Below are positions 1 through 11,600 of a stretch of DNA of 64,000 bases, in pieces. The stretch covers positions 3,472,001-3,536,000 of the forward strand of contig OX637363.1 in assembly GCA_951799405.1 (NCBI GenBank), given 5' to 3'. The notes under the pieces are model-generated. The model did not search any database, was not told the DNA's origin, and saw only the letters and a program-made list of their open reading frames with translations. Source of the stretch: Agapetus fuscipes. Its lineage: Eukaryota > Arthropoda > Insecta > Trichoptera > Glossosomatidae. Position 1 is the stretch's first letter. Each line of letters starts with the position of its first letter. A program made the position numbers and the translations under genes.

Positions 1-176
1 GCTAGATGGACCTTTGGTGACCGGTCTTTTTTAAATGTATATGAATATTTCAACCCAGCGATAACCACATTTGAAAATATACTTACATGATGTATCATTT
101 GTTCTCCTCCGGGATTCAAGCCCACAACCTTCGATTTACAAGTCGTAGAAGTGTTACCACTAGACCGCGAACCGGA
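1..176 (-). repeat. SINE-B copy, cut by window edge
   Basis: Reads on the - strand as the tRNA-like head (loop near 150, B-box-like TTCGAA variant near 110) followed by the SINE-B body (TTTGGTGACCGGTC at 11-27 reversed). The rest lies left of base 1. Same family as the copies at 3618, 45083 and 62063. Confidence 0.75.
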
Positions 177-427
177 CAATTGTAGTTTCCATAGTTGGTT
201 TGGTGTTTAAGCGTAAAGTTGCATATGTAGTTGGGCTACACAACAATGCTAATTTGAGTTGACGTTGAGTTTGCGGGACTCGCCTTACATACTCGTACTA
301 TTTGGATTTCGTACAGTTTTGAAAATGGCTCTCGACTTTTTGGGCCACGTAATAGACTAGGGTTAAGCTAGACATACCTACATAAATGGGGATTGTTTTG
401 AACACCTGAAGATATATTTCGTGAGCT

Positions 428-990
428 GCCCGTAGTCTAGTGATTAGCGCTTCGGACTTGTAAATGGAAGGTAGTGAGTTCGAATTCCGGTGCAGCTCTA
501 AAAATATACTGTTACGAACTATGAAATCAAAGTACCTACGCGCACCTATACTTTTACGATAGTGTGAAGAACAATCTGGGAGTACTTAGTCTATGATGGT
601 GGTAGTACATAGAACGGCGTTCTGGTGTGAGCGAGAAATCGAAGAATGATCTGGAACATGCGAGAAATATCCCTTTTATGCCTATATAGAACTGCAATGG
701 TACGGAGAGGGAGTAGTCGCTCCAAGTATTTTGCCGTGAAGATCAATATACGGAGAGATTATCAATTATTGTAAATTGTGAACCAAACTGAGTAAAATAA
801 ATTCTGTTAAAACAAATAATTGCAATTACATTAAAAGAGAGCCCCAACTAAAATCGTAGCAATACCATTATATTTTCAAATATGCTCTCCGCTGGGTGAA
901 AAATTCATATGCCTTCACCAAAGACCGGTCACCAGAGGTCCATTCAGCCTTACAGTAACTGGGTCTTACTTGAGAGTTGACGCTCAAGTT
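428..990 (+). repeat. SINE-B copy split by a solo LTR
   Basis: The tRNA-like head (GTAGTCTAGTGATTA box A, GAGTTCGAATTCC box B) runs 428-505. The body resumes at 862 (TTTTCAAATATGCTC, then CACCAAAGACCGGTCACC). The two halves join into an ordinary SINE-B when the LTR at 510-861 and one copy of ATAC are removed. Confidence 0.85.
506..865 (+). mobile_element. Solo LTR (TGTTACGA family) with ATAC target duplication
   Basis: A 352-bp LTR begins TGTTACGAAC at 510 and ends AAATCGTAGCA at 861. It is flanked by the 4-bp duplication ATAC at 506-509 and 862-865. It contains a TATA-like CCTATATAGAAC near 680 and AATAAA-like signals near 797. There is no internal coding region, so it is a recombined solo LTR. 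The 4-bp target and TG..CA ends fit a Ty3/Gypsy-type element; that class is inferred, since no protein is present. Confidence 0.85.
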
Positions 991-1019
991 TCTGTTTTGA
1001 CGTTTTGGTGAGAAATGAG

Positions 1020-1612
1020 TAATGAATGAAGAGAGTGTACGCTGCAACTATGAATGGAAGCCGTGGTAGGGGAAGACCGAGAAAAGTATGGATGAATCAA
1101 ATTTCCGAAATAGCGAATGAATGGGATATTCAGAGTCATAACAAAAGGAGAGAGTGCATGAAAAAGATTATGACTCTGAATGAAATGAAAGAAGTATGTA
1201 AGGACCGAAAGGAATGGCGGTTGATTTGCAACAATGGCGGCTAGGGCATTAATTCTAAGTGTAATATTAAGTTTAATTTTAATTTTACTTTATTTTAATT
1301 TTAATTTGTAATGTGTCTCATTATGAATTTCTGTAAAATATTTATAATTTTTTGTGCTCCTTGACTGATAGGTTGGTACGAGGCTGACCACCCGTGCTGT
1401 AAAAATCGGTTCACTTTTGCTAATGCCACCCCGGTTCAGGGAACGGCGGCAGGAGTTGCAAGGTTTATGTCCATGTGAGGTTTTCTTTATTTGTATGCAC
1501 ACATGCAGAATGTGTAGGCGCGAACCTACATGTGCCTGTCTGTAGGCATGCATTTCATATGAGCCTTAAATGCTTACATATCCTTGCAGCTTAGATTATA
1601 GATAAATATAGA
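1020..1612 (+). mobile_element. LINE-B 3' end with reverse-transcriptase C-terminal fragment
   Basis: The reading frame 1026-1244 encodes the C-terminal tail of a non-LTR retrotransposon protein (GRGRPRKVW motif, then MKEVCKDRKEWR). About 120 bp of AT-rich 3' UTR follow, then the recurrent LINE-B 3' block from TCCTTGACTGATAGG near 1361 to the AGATT-type tail near 1600. It is 5'-truncated and not functional. Confidence 0.75.
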
Positions 1613-1635
1613 TAGAATGCTATCCTACTTAAAAA

Positions 1636-1975
1636 ATTATGCTCTTTCTAATGCGCCCACTCCCATGGCTCTACAATGACTTTTATTACCGTTTATGCCC
1701 AAGCAAAAAAAACTGCGTTTTCGAAGTATGATTTTGGTGTAGCCGACGAAATTTCTGGCCTTTTTTGTCCTAAAGGCGCTTGTGACACAAAACCTTGTAA
1801 AACAACGTGCAACCAAATTAATAGAAATGCCCTTATTTTTTAAATTATAGAACATTATTCATTTTAACGGTATGATAACAAATTTTAAAAATATGTTAAT
1901 TTTTCTGCAATCTCAAACATTAAGTTGCTCTCCTGAAAAATGTAGTTGTTTTCGCTTATGCTGCTTGCTCGATGG
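1636..1975 (-). repeat. MITE of the TCGACGG family, end-truncated
   Basis: This matches the copies at 12131-12550 and 28490-29090 in reverse orientation. Shared blocks include TTGCTTGGGCATAAAC-type sequence, a GGACAAAA block and GCAATCTCAAACATTAAG reversed. The terminal inverted repeat seen in the other copies is missing at the left end. Confidence 0.6.
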
Positions 1976-2035
1976 TTAACATGCTTGAACGTTGAATGTT
2001 GAGCAATCATTTGTGCGGCATCACCTGTAATGGAG

Positions 2036-2273
2036 AGTACCCTTAGTACGAGTTGTAAAACTTGAGAAAAGTAAAGTTTACGGAAAGTATTAGAGAGTGA
2101 TTTCTCCAAAAATCTGCCGTTTTTGTTTCTTACACTTTATGGTCAGAAGAGTTACAGTGATGAAGAAAATCAAGTTCAAACAAATAAAAACGATAGATTT
2201 TGGGGGAAATCACTCTTTAATAATTGCCGTAAACTTTACATTACTCAAGTTTTGCAACTCGTACTAAGGGTAC
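2036..2273. repeat. Foldback element (AGTACGAGTTG family)
   Basis: Arms of about 75 bp are inverted: GTACCCTTAGTACGAGTTG near 2036 and CAACTCGTACTAAGGGTAC ending near 2273. Both arms contain GTAAAGTTTACGG-like sequence. The loop holds a scrap of the TTAA MITE described at 32917 (CTGCCGTTTTTGTTTC near 2115). The related palindrome at 13722 shares the arm sequence. Confidence 0.7.
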
Positions 2274-2279
2274 TGAAAG

Positions 2280-2780
2280 CTTTTCGGAATCAGTGGACAC
2301 GTATCTCATATGAGCTGACCCCTCCTGCATAATATTATTTCTCTCCATGAAATGATTCTGGTATTTCGGCCATCTCGGCGACACCGCCATATATCTCACA
2401 GGCCGGGGCCGCTCTCTCCGTCTGGTACGGGCCAGAGCTTTATTGCACGGCTTATCCTGCAGACGACTCGGTCCACACGCAGCGAATATTCGCACGAACA
2501 TTTGTCGCAATTTTTTGTTAACCGTTCGGTTAAATTAAAAAAATCGACCGAAGTTCGGTTCAATTACGACGGACTTTCTCGTAAGTGACATGTCGTATTT
2601 CTAGTTAATGTTTTTTGTAAGAAGAGTAGGTACTAAGTTTATTTCATTTTTGTTTCAATCTGATATCTATGTAATGGAGTAGAGGAAGATTTTTATTTTA
2701 TCAAATTTTAAGTTAATGTTCACTTGTTTCTACTAAAATAAAGGACCATGAGTGAATATAATATACTCAAAATAAGGCCT
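2280..2780. other. No gene; unassigned sequence
   Basis: A short GC-richer patch at 2370-2500 contains AGCGAATATTCGCACGAAC. An inverted-looking relative lies at 3395-3445, suggesting both are ends of an old element. I see no domain-bearing reading frame. Confidence 0.4.
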
Positions 2781-3152
2781 TTATAATAAAAAAGAAATGG
2801 CAGTTGAGCTGTAGGTAATGTTGGCGGCTAGGACTAGAGTTATTTAAATTAGAATTTAGAATTCTGTACTTGTTTTGACGTTTATTCATATTATTATTGT
2901 TTGTTCCTTGACTTATAGGTTGGTATGCGGCTGACCGCCCGTGCTATAGAAAATGGTTCAATTTGCCAATGCCACCCCTGTTTCAGGTAAGGTCGGCAAG
3001 AGTTGCAAGGTGTATGTTCATTTGAGATTTAGAATTTTATATTTTAAGTCCACATACGGCATGTTAAAGCACGAACTTATACGTGTCTGCTTATGAAAAT
3101 GCATATATTGCGAATCCTTAATGTAACATATCTTTGCAACATAGATTAGATT
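2780..3152 (+). mobile_element. LINE-B 3' end
   Basis: Remnant of the LINE-B stop region (AAGAAATGGCAGTTGAGCTG, then GTTGGCGGCTAG near 2820), followed by the 3' block TTCCTTGACTTATAGG at 2912 through the TTAGATTAGA tail near 3145. Confidence 0.75.
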
Positions 3153-3154
3153 AG

Positions 3155-3370
3155 AATAATTTATTTGGTGAGCGCTGTTTTAGTGTGAATCACACCTCAG
3201 AGCCCTCTGCAAGCTTGGTCATCGCTATAAAAAGCGCCAATTCAAAAGCAAGACCTAGTTGCTTTTAGGCTGGATGGAATTTAATACATGAACTTTTCAA
3301 CCCAGTGAAGAAAATATTTAAAAACGAAAATGGTATTTTTTGTGCTCCGCCGGGATTCAAACCCGTGACC
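3155..3370 (-). repeat. SINE-B copy
   Basis: In the + reading it runs from the SINE-B 3' end (TTATTTGGTGAGCGCTGTTT) to the box B region (GCCGGGATTCAAACCCG near 3348). The element is therefore on the - strand; the tRNA head is truncated near 3370. Confidence 0.8.
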
Positions 3371-3617
3371 ATTGATGATCTTCTAGCTCATCAACTAATT
3401 CGGCAAACATTCGTGCAAATGTCAGCGACGAATATTCGCGCTGTGTGTACGCAGCACCTGAGCACGAACCTACCTAATGGCGGCCATTCATAAACCAGTG
3501 GCGGCTTGCGGGGAGATTTCCAGGCGCACACGACCCTCTCTCCGAAACCTCCACTCTCGTCAGTCTTGGCTTTCGTATGTATTCATATAAAAACATACGG
3601 TGTTTAGTCCAGTCCAT

Positions 3618-3955
3618 CCGGTCCATAGTCCAGTGTTAACACTTCGGACTCGTAAATGGAAGGTTGTGGGTTCGAATCGTGGCGGAGCACAAAAAACATA
3701 ACATTTATATTTTCAAATCCAGTCACCATAGGTCCATCCAGCCTTTCAGCAACTGGGTCTTGCTTAAGAATTGGCGCTTTCTAGCGATGATCAAGCTCGT
3801 AAAAAGTCCGGTCGATAGCTCAGTTGGTGGAATGCTTGCCTTCTATACTGAGAGCAAGGGTTCGATCACCACCGAGGGTGTCAGACATAATTTCCCGTTA
3901 CGGTGTTTATTTCACATAACGCAGGCAAGAAGTTACACTATGTGTGCAGCTTAGT
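3618..3955 (+). repeat. Composite SINE: SINE-B fused to SINE-A
   Basis: A SINE-B tRNA head (CATAGTCCAGTG box A, GGGTTCGAATCG box B, CTCGTAA loop) and shortened body end in AAGCTCGTAAAAA. They join directly at about 3806 to the tRNA-Ala-like head GTCCGGTCGATAGCTCAG of SINE-A. The SINE-A body is internally deleted between its GTGTTTATTTCA block and the end block CAAGAAGTTACACTAT. The same B-to-A junction occurs in the composites at 21593, 31641 and 44627. Confidence 0.85.
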
Positions 3956-4159
3956 TGAATTACGTTTGTTTTACGGAGAAGAGATCAAAAACAAAAAAAA
4001 AACAACTAAGTGAAAACATTGTAATTCCAAATAGACACGGTACAAATTCCATAAGCAAAGAAATTGTGACGCCACACGCACGGGTTGCTAAAGGAAAAAG
4101 CAATGCAAAAAGTTTTTTTCTTATTTTTATATTGATTGTGAATGAGTCTAGTCACATAG

Positions 4160-4522
4160 ACCAGCCATGTTCAGTTAATCCTCTGCCTGCAGTTCCCTTG
4201 ATGTCGTCCAGCTACCTCAGTGTTGCGGTCTCCCCACTCCCCGCTTGGACATTCTGGACCGCCACTGGACGATCCTTTTCGGCCACCTGCCATGGTCCTG
4301 CCTTGCGATGTGACCAGTGCAGCACCACTTTAAACAGGCCACTCGCTGTATGACATCAGTGACACCAGTGTGTCTACGGATCTCCTGGTTTGGAACCATG
4401 TCTCTGTAGCTAATTCCCATATCCTCCTTTCAATGGCTCTTTGGCACGTCCTCAGTCTGTTGATGCTATACTGAGTAAGCCCAAGCCATAGGTGGATACT
4501 GGAAGCACGCATGACGTTGATT
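4160..4522 (-). pseudogene. RTE-type LINE reverse-transcriptase C-terminal fragment
   Basis: The two overlapping - strand frames (4217-4420 and 4330-4512) read as an RTE-clade C-terminus interrupted by frameshifts. Visible features are an EIRRHTGVTDV-like block, LKWCCTGHIARQDHGRW and KRGVGRPQ. The family order is known: TDV block, W-x-GHIAR, GRPxxRW. The element is truncated at both ends, and the LTR at 4528 lies just beyond its 5' edge. Confidence 0.7.
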
Positions 4523-4523
4523 G

Positions 4524-5137
4524 ATAGTGTTATGATTTTACTGGGTTCTCTTTTAATTAAACTGCAATTATTTATTTTAACAGAATTTGGCCGAACTTAG
4601 CCATTCTGTATGTTAGGTGCTGGGTTTTGGAGGAATCATCCAAATAATGTCGGCAACACTGTTTTACCATTGTTCATCATATTTTTTCAACAAATTAAGT
4701 CACAATTAGCACACGATTACAGTTTATTGATTGTTTGTTGATTAGAGTTCAAGAGAGAGAGGCCGGAAATTGGGTAGCTGTCAAAAACACTGATATGAAG
4801 TTGGCAGCAAAAACCACCATAGACAAGAATACAAACGCATCTTGGTAGGTATGTTAAATTATTTAATGTTAAATAATGTTAAATTCTCAACAGAATTTAT
4901 TTTACCCGTTTTGGTTCACAATTTACAGCAATTGATAATCCTTGCTTATTGATCTTCACGGCAAAATGCTTGGAGCGACTAATCTCCTCTCCGCACCATT
5001 GCAGCTCCTTTATATAGGCACAAAAGAGATCTTTCTCGCATATTCCAGATCATTCATCAATTTCTCGCTCACACCAGAACGCCGTTCTATGCGTTACTCC
5101 CACACTATCGTACATGTATAGGCTATCGTAACAATAG
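4524..5137 (-). mobile_element. Solo LTR (TGTTACGA family) with ATAG target duplication and an inner insertion
   Basis: Reverse-oriented LTR 4528-5133: TGTTATGATTTTA at the left edge is the LTR 3' end, and ATCGTAACA at 5133 is its 5' end. It is flanked by ATAG at 4524-4527 and 5134-5137. The core promoter motif GCCTATATAAA is readable on the - strand near 5010. A 300-bp insertion sits at 4589-4888. It is the same family as the LTRs at 510 and 36729. Confidence 0.85.
4579..4898 (+). mobile_element. 300-bp retroposon inserted in the LTR, 10-bp target duplication
   Basis: AACAGAATTT occurs at 4579-4588 and 4889-4898. The intervening sequence starts GGCCGAACTTAGCC and ends in a simple AATGTTAA-rich tail, while the other LTR copies are continuous at this point. 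The long duplication plus simple tail fits LINE-driven insertion of a short or 5'-truncated retroposon. I do not recognise the family. Confidence 0.65.
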
Positions 5138-5544
5138 ATGGATTATTGATACATAATTTACTTTTCTTTTGATCGGTTCACGGCCCACTTGATGGCCAGA
5201 TACCGAGGTGCCGCGGTAATCTGTGCATGCCGTGAGTACGCCGGAGCACGTGCGGCATTTGCGCGCAGGAGATGTGCACATCAGTGTGTTTTTATTCCTT
5301 TTATTTCACCCATATCACCAGCTCGCGTGATTTCAGCACCAGCGAATCTGTATCGCATTTCATATTGAATGTATATTTCCAGAAAAAAACGAAAAATATT
5401 AAAAATAAAGAAATAAATGCACGTCCAAGTACTTTAAGTTTCAAAGATAGATAAACAAAATCATTAAATGTAATATTTATATTCCATACGTTTCTATGTT
5501 GAATTTCAGGAGAATTGATGGTGGTGGAGGAATGAAGAGTTTAC
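5138..5544. other. No exon seen; presumed receptor intron
   Basis: This lies downstream (on the - strand) of the receptor exon at 5545-5692, which ends in phase 1 with a donor, so it should be intron. I see no further exon and no recognised repeat here. Confidence 0.4.
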
Positions 5545-5692
5545 CTGCGGCCGTGAGCGACAGCACCCACCGGCTCCACTGCACGCAGCAGCCGCAGCAC
5601 AGCTGCACGGCGGCGCGCCTCAGCGCGTGGTGCAGGCACAGGAACAGCAGCGGGTTCACGAACGCGTGTACGTACGAGATGTGCAGGGTGAT
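5545..5692 (-). CDS. GPCR exon encoding TM7 and the start of the C-tail
   Basis: The acceptor CCTGTTGCAG precedes base 5692; the donor GTAAAC follows base 5545. It encodes ITLHISYVHAFVNPLLF and then a basic, Cys-rich segment (HHALRR, QLCCGCC), typical of TM7, helix 8 and a palmitoylation-prone tail. It is GC-rich against an AT-rich background, as real exons here are. The first 18 nt of the exon plus its acceptor form part of the 49-bp repeat unit that continues to 6460. Confidence 0.88.
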
Positions 5693-8600
5693 CTGCAACA
5701 GGGGCACAAAAGTTAAGAGGAGACGAGATGTGCAGGGTGATCTGCAACAGGGGCACAACAGTTAAGAGGAGACGAGATGTGCAGGGTGATCTGCAACAGG
5801 GACACAACAGTTCAGGAGAGACGAGATGTGCAGGGTGATCTGCAACAGGGGCACAACAGTCAAGGAGAGACGAGATGTGCAGGGTGATCTGCAACAGGGG
5901 CACAACAGTCAAGGAGAGACGAGATGTGCAGGGTGATCTGCAACAGGGGCACAACAGTCAGGGAGAGACGAGATGTGCAGGGTGATCTGCAACAGGGGCA
6001 CAACAGTCAAGGAGAGACGAGATGTGCAGGGTGATCTGCAACAGGGGCACAACAGTCAGGGAGAGACGAGATGTGCAGGGTGATCTGCAACAGGGGCACA
6101 ACAGTCAAGGAGAGACGAGATGTGCAGGGTGATCTGCAACAGGACCACAACAGTCAGGGAGAGACGAGATGTGCAGGGTGATCTGCAACAGGGGAACAAC
6201 AGTCAAGGAGAGACGAGATGTGCAGGGTGATCTGCAACAGGGGCACAACAGTCAAGGAGAGACGAGATGTGCAGGGTGATCTGCAACAGGGGCACAACAG
6301 TCAAGGAGAGACGAGATGTGCAGGGTGATCTGCAACAGGGGCACAACAGTCAGGGACAGACGAGATGTGCAGGGTGATCTGGAACAAGGATACAATAGTC
6401 ATGCAGCAGTCTCACAACAGTCAAGGACAGACGAGATGTGGAGGGTGATTTGGAACAGTGTGCTGTGCAGTTGCCCAAAATCAGATGAACCTCTAAACCA
6501 CTACCACTCAACCGACTTTGCTCAAATATCAAGAACACATCATGATAATGCAGGAAACACCTCGTGTAAAATAATAATAAAAACATTAGGTCATGAATAG
6601 TTTCCATGTGACGAATCTGTACTGTACCAGTAACCTATACTAGTAGGTAACCCTATCTAAGCGCTGCATGGAATGTACATTGCAAAAAATAAAACATAAC
6701 CTTTATGGTGAATATTACTAAGGCAGGAACTATTTTGTGACAGTTCGAGCTTGACAGAACCTTAAAATAGAATATTATGTGGCAGAATTCTCGCAAATAT
6801 TCCAGGTGGTGACAACGCGTTGCAGATAGGACGCTGTGACAGGCCAACACCTGCCTTTTTGTACTTGTAATATGTTTGTAATTACTTATTAATATTAATT
6901 TCGAATATTTCATATTTTGGTTTTTTTCTGTTATCACATTTGTATTTATAATATAATAACTTAATGTATCAAAACTGTTTTGAAATAAAATTTATTAAAA
7001 ACAAAAAAAACACTTCGTTTCTGATAGTGCATGCATTCTGATTTGTAACTTTTATTTTACAAGAATTCTTCAAATTTTTAAAGGACTTATGAAGATGGCG
7101 TATGCAAGTTGGCCTTGAATAGAGAAGATAGGGTCTCAAAAGAGTTTTGGTTCGAGTTGTTCTTAGCGCTTTCGTCCAGGCACCATTTCGATGGTTCTCA
7201 ACCAGTGGCTCGCAAGATAACCCCTTGAAAGTGGTCCGTGAGAAAGTCTTGCTAAAATAGCGCTTGTAATTAAGTTGGCAAACAATTATTGATGCGCAAC
7301 CGTAGATTGTGTGTATATCTACGACATTGCAGGACGATTTCCTCAGCATCATCTACATCACTTTACTTTCACACTGTAGAAGCCCATCGCAGACAGACTA
7401 CGGCAAAAGATCCCGGAAATCAACTAGTATAACTATATATGATAGAGCTAGGAATGAATGGGTAAAAAAAGAATGTAATTTGAAAGAGGATGTGAAAGTT
7501 AAGGTACAAAAGAATGTGATGAGATGGTTTGGGCATGTGGAAAGAATGAATGATGATAGACTGACAAAGTATGTATACAAAGAAAGTGTGAAAGGAAAAA
7601 GAGGGAAGGGACGACCGAGAAAAGTATGGAGTGATCAGATTGAGGAGATTGTGAAAGAATGGGATATACAAAGTGAGCGTAAAAGAAGAAAATGCATGAA
7701 AAAGGTGATGGATATGAATGAATTCAAAGAGGTATGTAAAGATAGGAAAAAATGGAGGCAACTCTGCAGAGGCTCTGACCACCCCTAGCGGAATGGCGAC
7801 AGAGTTACAGTTACAGTTTACAGTATAACAACCACTGTTCCAAAATGCTCTCATAAGGTCATCAACGGGTTAATAGACAGTCGCACTCTGTTGGAGGGTT
7901 TCAGATTGTACGACGTACGTACCCATGACTAAAATCGGAGGCAAGGTCATGATTTATTTCATGTACCGATGAGTCGCACTGACGTCTTGGCGCAACATCC
8001 CTTAACTCGAAGTGTTAAACTCATTAACGAATCAAAGATTGACATATTGAAATATTAAGACACCTTTAAATCCATGGTGATAGAGCTCCTTTTAGCTTGT
8101 TGATGGCTGAGAGGGTGCACTGTAATAAGGGTAACCTGTTGTGCCCCATAAAAAAAAAAACGTTCTCCATGCTGCGATCATATGAACCAATCCCGAGTTT
8201 CTCTAGATCTCGTGGCTCACCGGTAGTTAAAGACCACGGCTGTAGGCTTTGGAGAAAGAAACAAAAGTAAGAAGACGGTGATACCTCATACGCCACCTGG
8301 TTCCCCAGCGCCGGATGGTGCGCCAGGGTCACGAAGAACAGCGGCCCCCAGAACAGGACGTACGCCGCCGTGATGATGAGGAACATGCGGACACGCTGCA
8401 CGCCCTCCCGCTCCACGCGCTGCAGGTAGGTGCGCATGCGCCGGTGCTCTTCCACGGCGCTCTGCTGGAACAAACCAACACTCTTTATGAATCTGATCGA
8501 AGAAAAGACTATAAGGATCGAAGGACCATTCTTTCTCAATCGCTCTATATGAATAAAAACAAACTAACACTCTTTATGAATCTGATCGAAAAAAAGACTA

Positions 8601-11600
8601 TCCGGATCGGAGGACCATTATTTTTCAATCACGCTACAGCCTAATTCAAGCCTTGGTATCCGCCTGTCCTCGAATCTACTGTCCAGTTCGTAACTTGTAA
8701 AAGCTCAGCCGCATTTTTTCCTCAGTCAGGGCAAGACAATCCGGTTCGAAGGAACATTTATTTATGAGGATTAGTTAATAATATCTAATCTATTTTTCCA
8801 TTGTTTTAAAAGGGCTTCAGTGTGAAAATACATAAGCTCGATCTAAAACCGTTTTATATTGATTGAACAATATTTGCACAAGATAGTTTGCTTAAATATA
8901 GAACTAATAAAGGCTTTTGAAAGCCAGATGCTACCGGATGACCTAGTTTAATAGAAACTTATCGACATACAGATTACCAGTGTATATTATGTATCTTTCT
9001 TGAAGTAGATATATTATTTATTCGAGAATATGTCTTATAACTCTTGCTTACCAAACGGACGATATCTTATGAGATATCGACGGGATGTATTAAAATAATG
9101 GAATGGGAATGGAAGTGTTAAATTTGTTTTTTTTCGGCGGACGAATGTCACAGCTGTATGTGACTAGAATTCTTAGTAAACAATAACTGTACCTGTAACT
9201 CTGTCATCATTCCGCTAGGGGTGGCCAGACCCTCTGCAGATTTGATTATTTTTTTTATCTATTCTTGCATACCTCTTTCGATTCATTCATATCCATCACC
9301 TTTTTCATAAATTTCGTTATTTTTTTTTTATTTGTACAACTTATTTGCTAATAGCTGTTTGTGTGTAAATCAAACCTCAAGAGCCCTCGTCTTGTTCGTC
9401 GTTAAAGAAAATGACAATTCTCTAGCAAGACCCAATTGGTGTAAGGCAGGATTAATGGTTCACGGTAATCGGTCTCTGGTAAAGGCAGATTAATTTTTCA
9501 ACCCAGCGACGAGCGTATTTGAAAACTTAAATATTATTCACATTAGGTCGCTTTCTCCTTAGCAACGTGGCCGGCTAACGTCTCATTGTTTTGTCTATGT
9601 CATTTGTGCCGGCTCCATTACCACTATTTTATTCATTACAAAAAGGACATGAAAGAGTCATTTTTCACAAAAAAACACGGACCTAATCGGTTTTCACAGA
9701 ATGGCGAAGAAGTACATTGTTATTATGATAATATATTCAAGTACCGCTTAATGTCTTTTTCCAGACTTTTCTTACGGGAAAAATATTACAACCTTTTGAA
9801 CCGTATTAACATGAAAGAAAGAACTTTCTTTTCGTGGACGAAAACAAAGAATAAAAAATATTTTACATGAGGAAAAATGAACTCTTGATATAGCTGTTGA
9901 TGAGGTCGCTACAGCTCCAACTACTAGGAGCATTGCTTTACACCTTACTTGCTTGTTACTCTACTCAACTCTACATTAGCTTCTGTTGATGAGGTCGCTA
10001 CAGCTCCAACTACTAGGAGCATTGCTTTACACCTTACTTGCTTGTTACTCTACTCAACTCTACATTAGCTTCTGTTGATGAGGTCGCTACAGCTCCAACT
10101 ACTAGGAGCATTGCTTTACACCTTACTTGCTTGTTACTCTACTCAACTCTACATTAGCTTCTGTTGATGAGGTCGCTACAGCTCCAACTACTAGGAGCAT
10201 TGCTTTACACCTTACTTGCTTGTTACTCTACTCAACTCTACATTAGCTTCTGTTGATGAGGTCGCTACAGCTCCAACTACTAGGAGCATTGCTTTACACC
10301 TTACTTGCTTGTTACTCTACTCAACTCTACATTAGCTTCTGTTGATGAGGTCGCTACAGCTCCAACTACTAGGAGCATTGCTTTACACCTTACTTGCTTG
10401 TTACTCTACTCAACTCTACATTAGCTTCTGTTGATGAGGTCGCTACAGCTCCAACTACTAGGAGCATTGCTTTACACCTTACTTGCTTGTTACTCTACTC
10501 AACTCTACATTAGCTTCTGTTGATGAGGTCGCTACAGCTCCAACTACTAGGAGCATTGCTTTACACCTTACTTGCTTGTTACTCTACTCAACTCTACATT
10601 AGCTTCTGGTGGAAGTTAACTATCTCAAGTTGACTCAAATCTTGATGTACTTTGTTTCGAGTCTGGGAATGAAAAACCCGTTCTTTTCTAAAGCACAGTT
10701 CGTAAAATATTTTTTTAAATTCTATATACATATGTACTATGTCCAAATAATGTAATTTTACCTTAAAACCATTAGGGGAACAAGTTCATGTTATAATTTT
10801 ATTCGTGTTCTTTAATCAAACTGCTATGTATTTATTTTACACAATGTACTGATCATATCGGCTTCACGGCTCAATGTTTTGATCGACTCTGCCCTCTGTA
10901 CCATTGCGGCTCGTTTATATAGGTACGAAAAGGACGATTCTGTCTTGTTCTAGATTATTCTATGGTGGATTGTACCATGATATGTGATTGTACCAGGCAC
11001 CTCTATACTGTTCGATATTATTCTAGTTACGCATACCAACAAACTACGTGCCAAGTCACATGCATACGCATCAACTTACAGTTAGAAGCGGAGACACACA
11101 CACATAAGACAACCCCACTATCTCATACGTTCGTAAGATTATGCTTCTTTTGACAGTTTTTTTTAATTACCTCTAATGTTCATGAAAAAAACATTTAAGT
11201 CAAATAACTATTGCAATTAGTAGTACATAAATTAAATACAAAGTTTAAATGAAATGACCTAAAAAGACAAGAAATATCTATGTAGTATACGAGACATTCC
11301 ATATTCAAACGTTTTGGAATACGTACACTGTACTAGTACGCATTTCAAAACAAAAATCTCGCAATACATAGATCTGTATCTAGAAAATATAGGTACGTAG
11401 AATGGGTTATGAAACTTTTCTTGAATGGCTAAAATAGTGAAAAAAAAAACTAATTTCGGATTTTGTTCCCGAAGCAGATACATAACAGGTTACAATTTTT
11501 TTAACCTCAGTTGGTACAAACTTTGAAAAAGATTTCCTACATTTTATATTTTTCGTTTTCTTCTAGGATTCTGGCTAGAGCCCCACTTTTTTCTATCTTT

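Noticed and set aside
5541..5954. 137-codon open frame on the - strand as a repeat protein
   Set aside because: It arises from the 49-bp minisatellite running into the TM7 exon in a different frame.
7180..7250. hAT transposon end (GGTTCTCAACCAGTGGCTCG)
   Set aside because: Suggestive wording only; no second inverted end or 8-bp duplication found.
6969..7352. 127-codon - strand frame as a gene
   Set aside because: No domain, no splice or promoter context, AT-rich composition.
9895..10606. CRISPR-like array
   Set aside because: Units are contiguous with no variable spacers, and the genome is eukaryotic.
9895..10606. Hammerhead ribozyme in the 89-bp unit (TTGATGAG)
   Set aside because: No GAAA box or matching helices on either strand of the unit.
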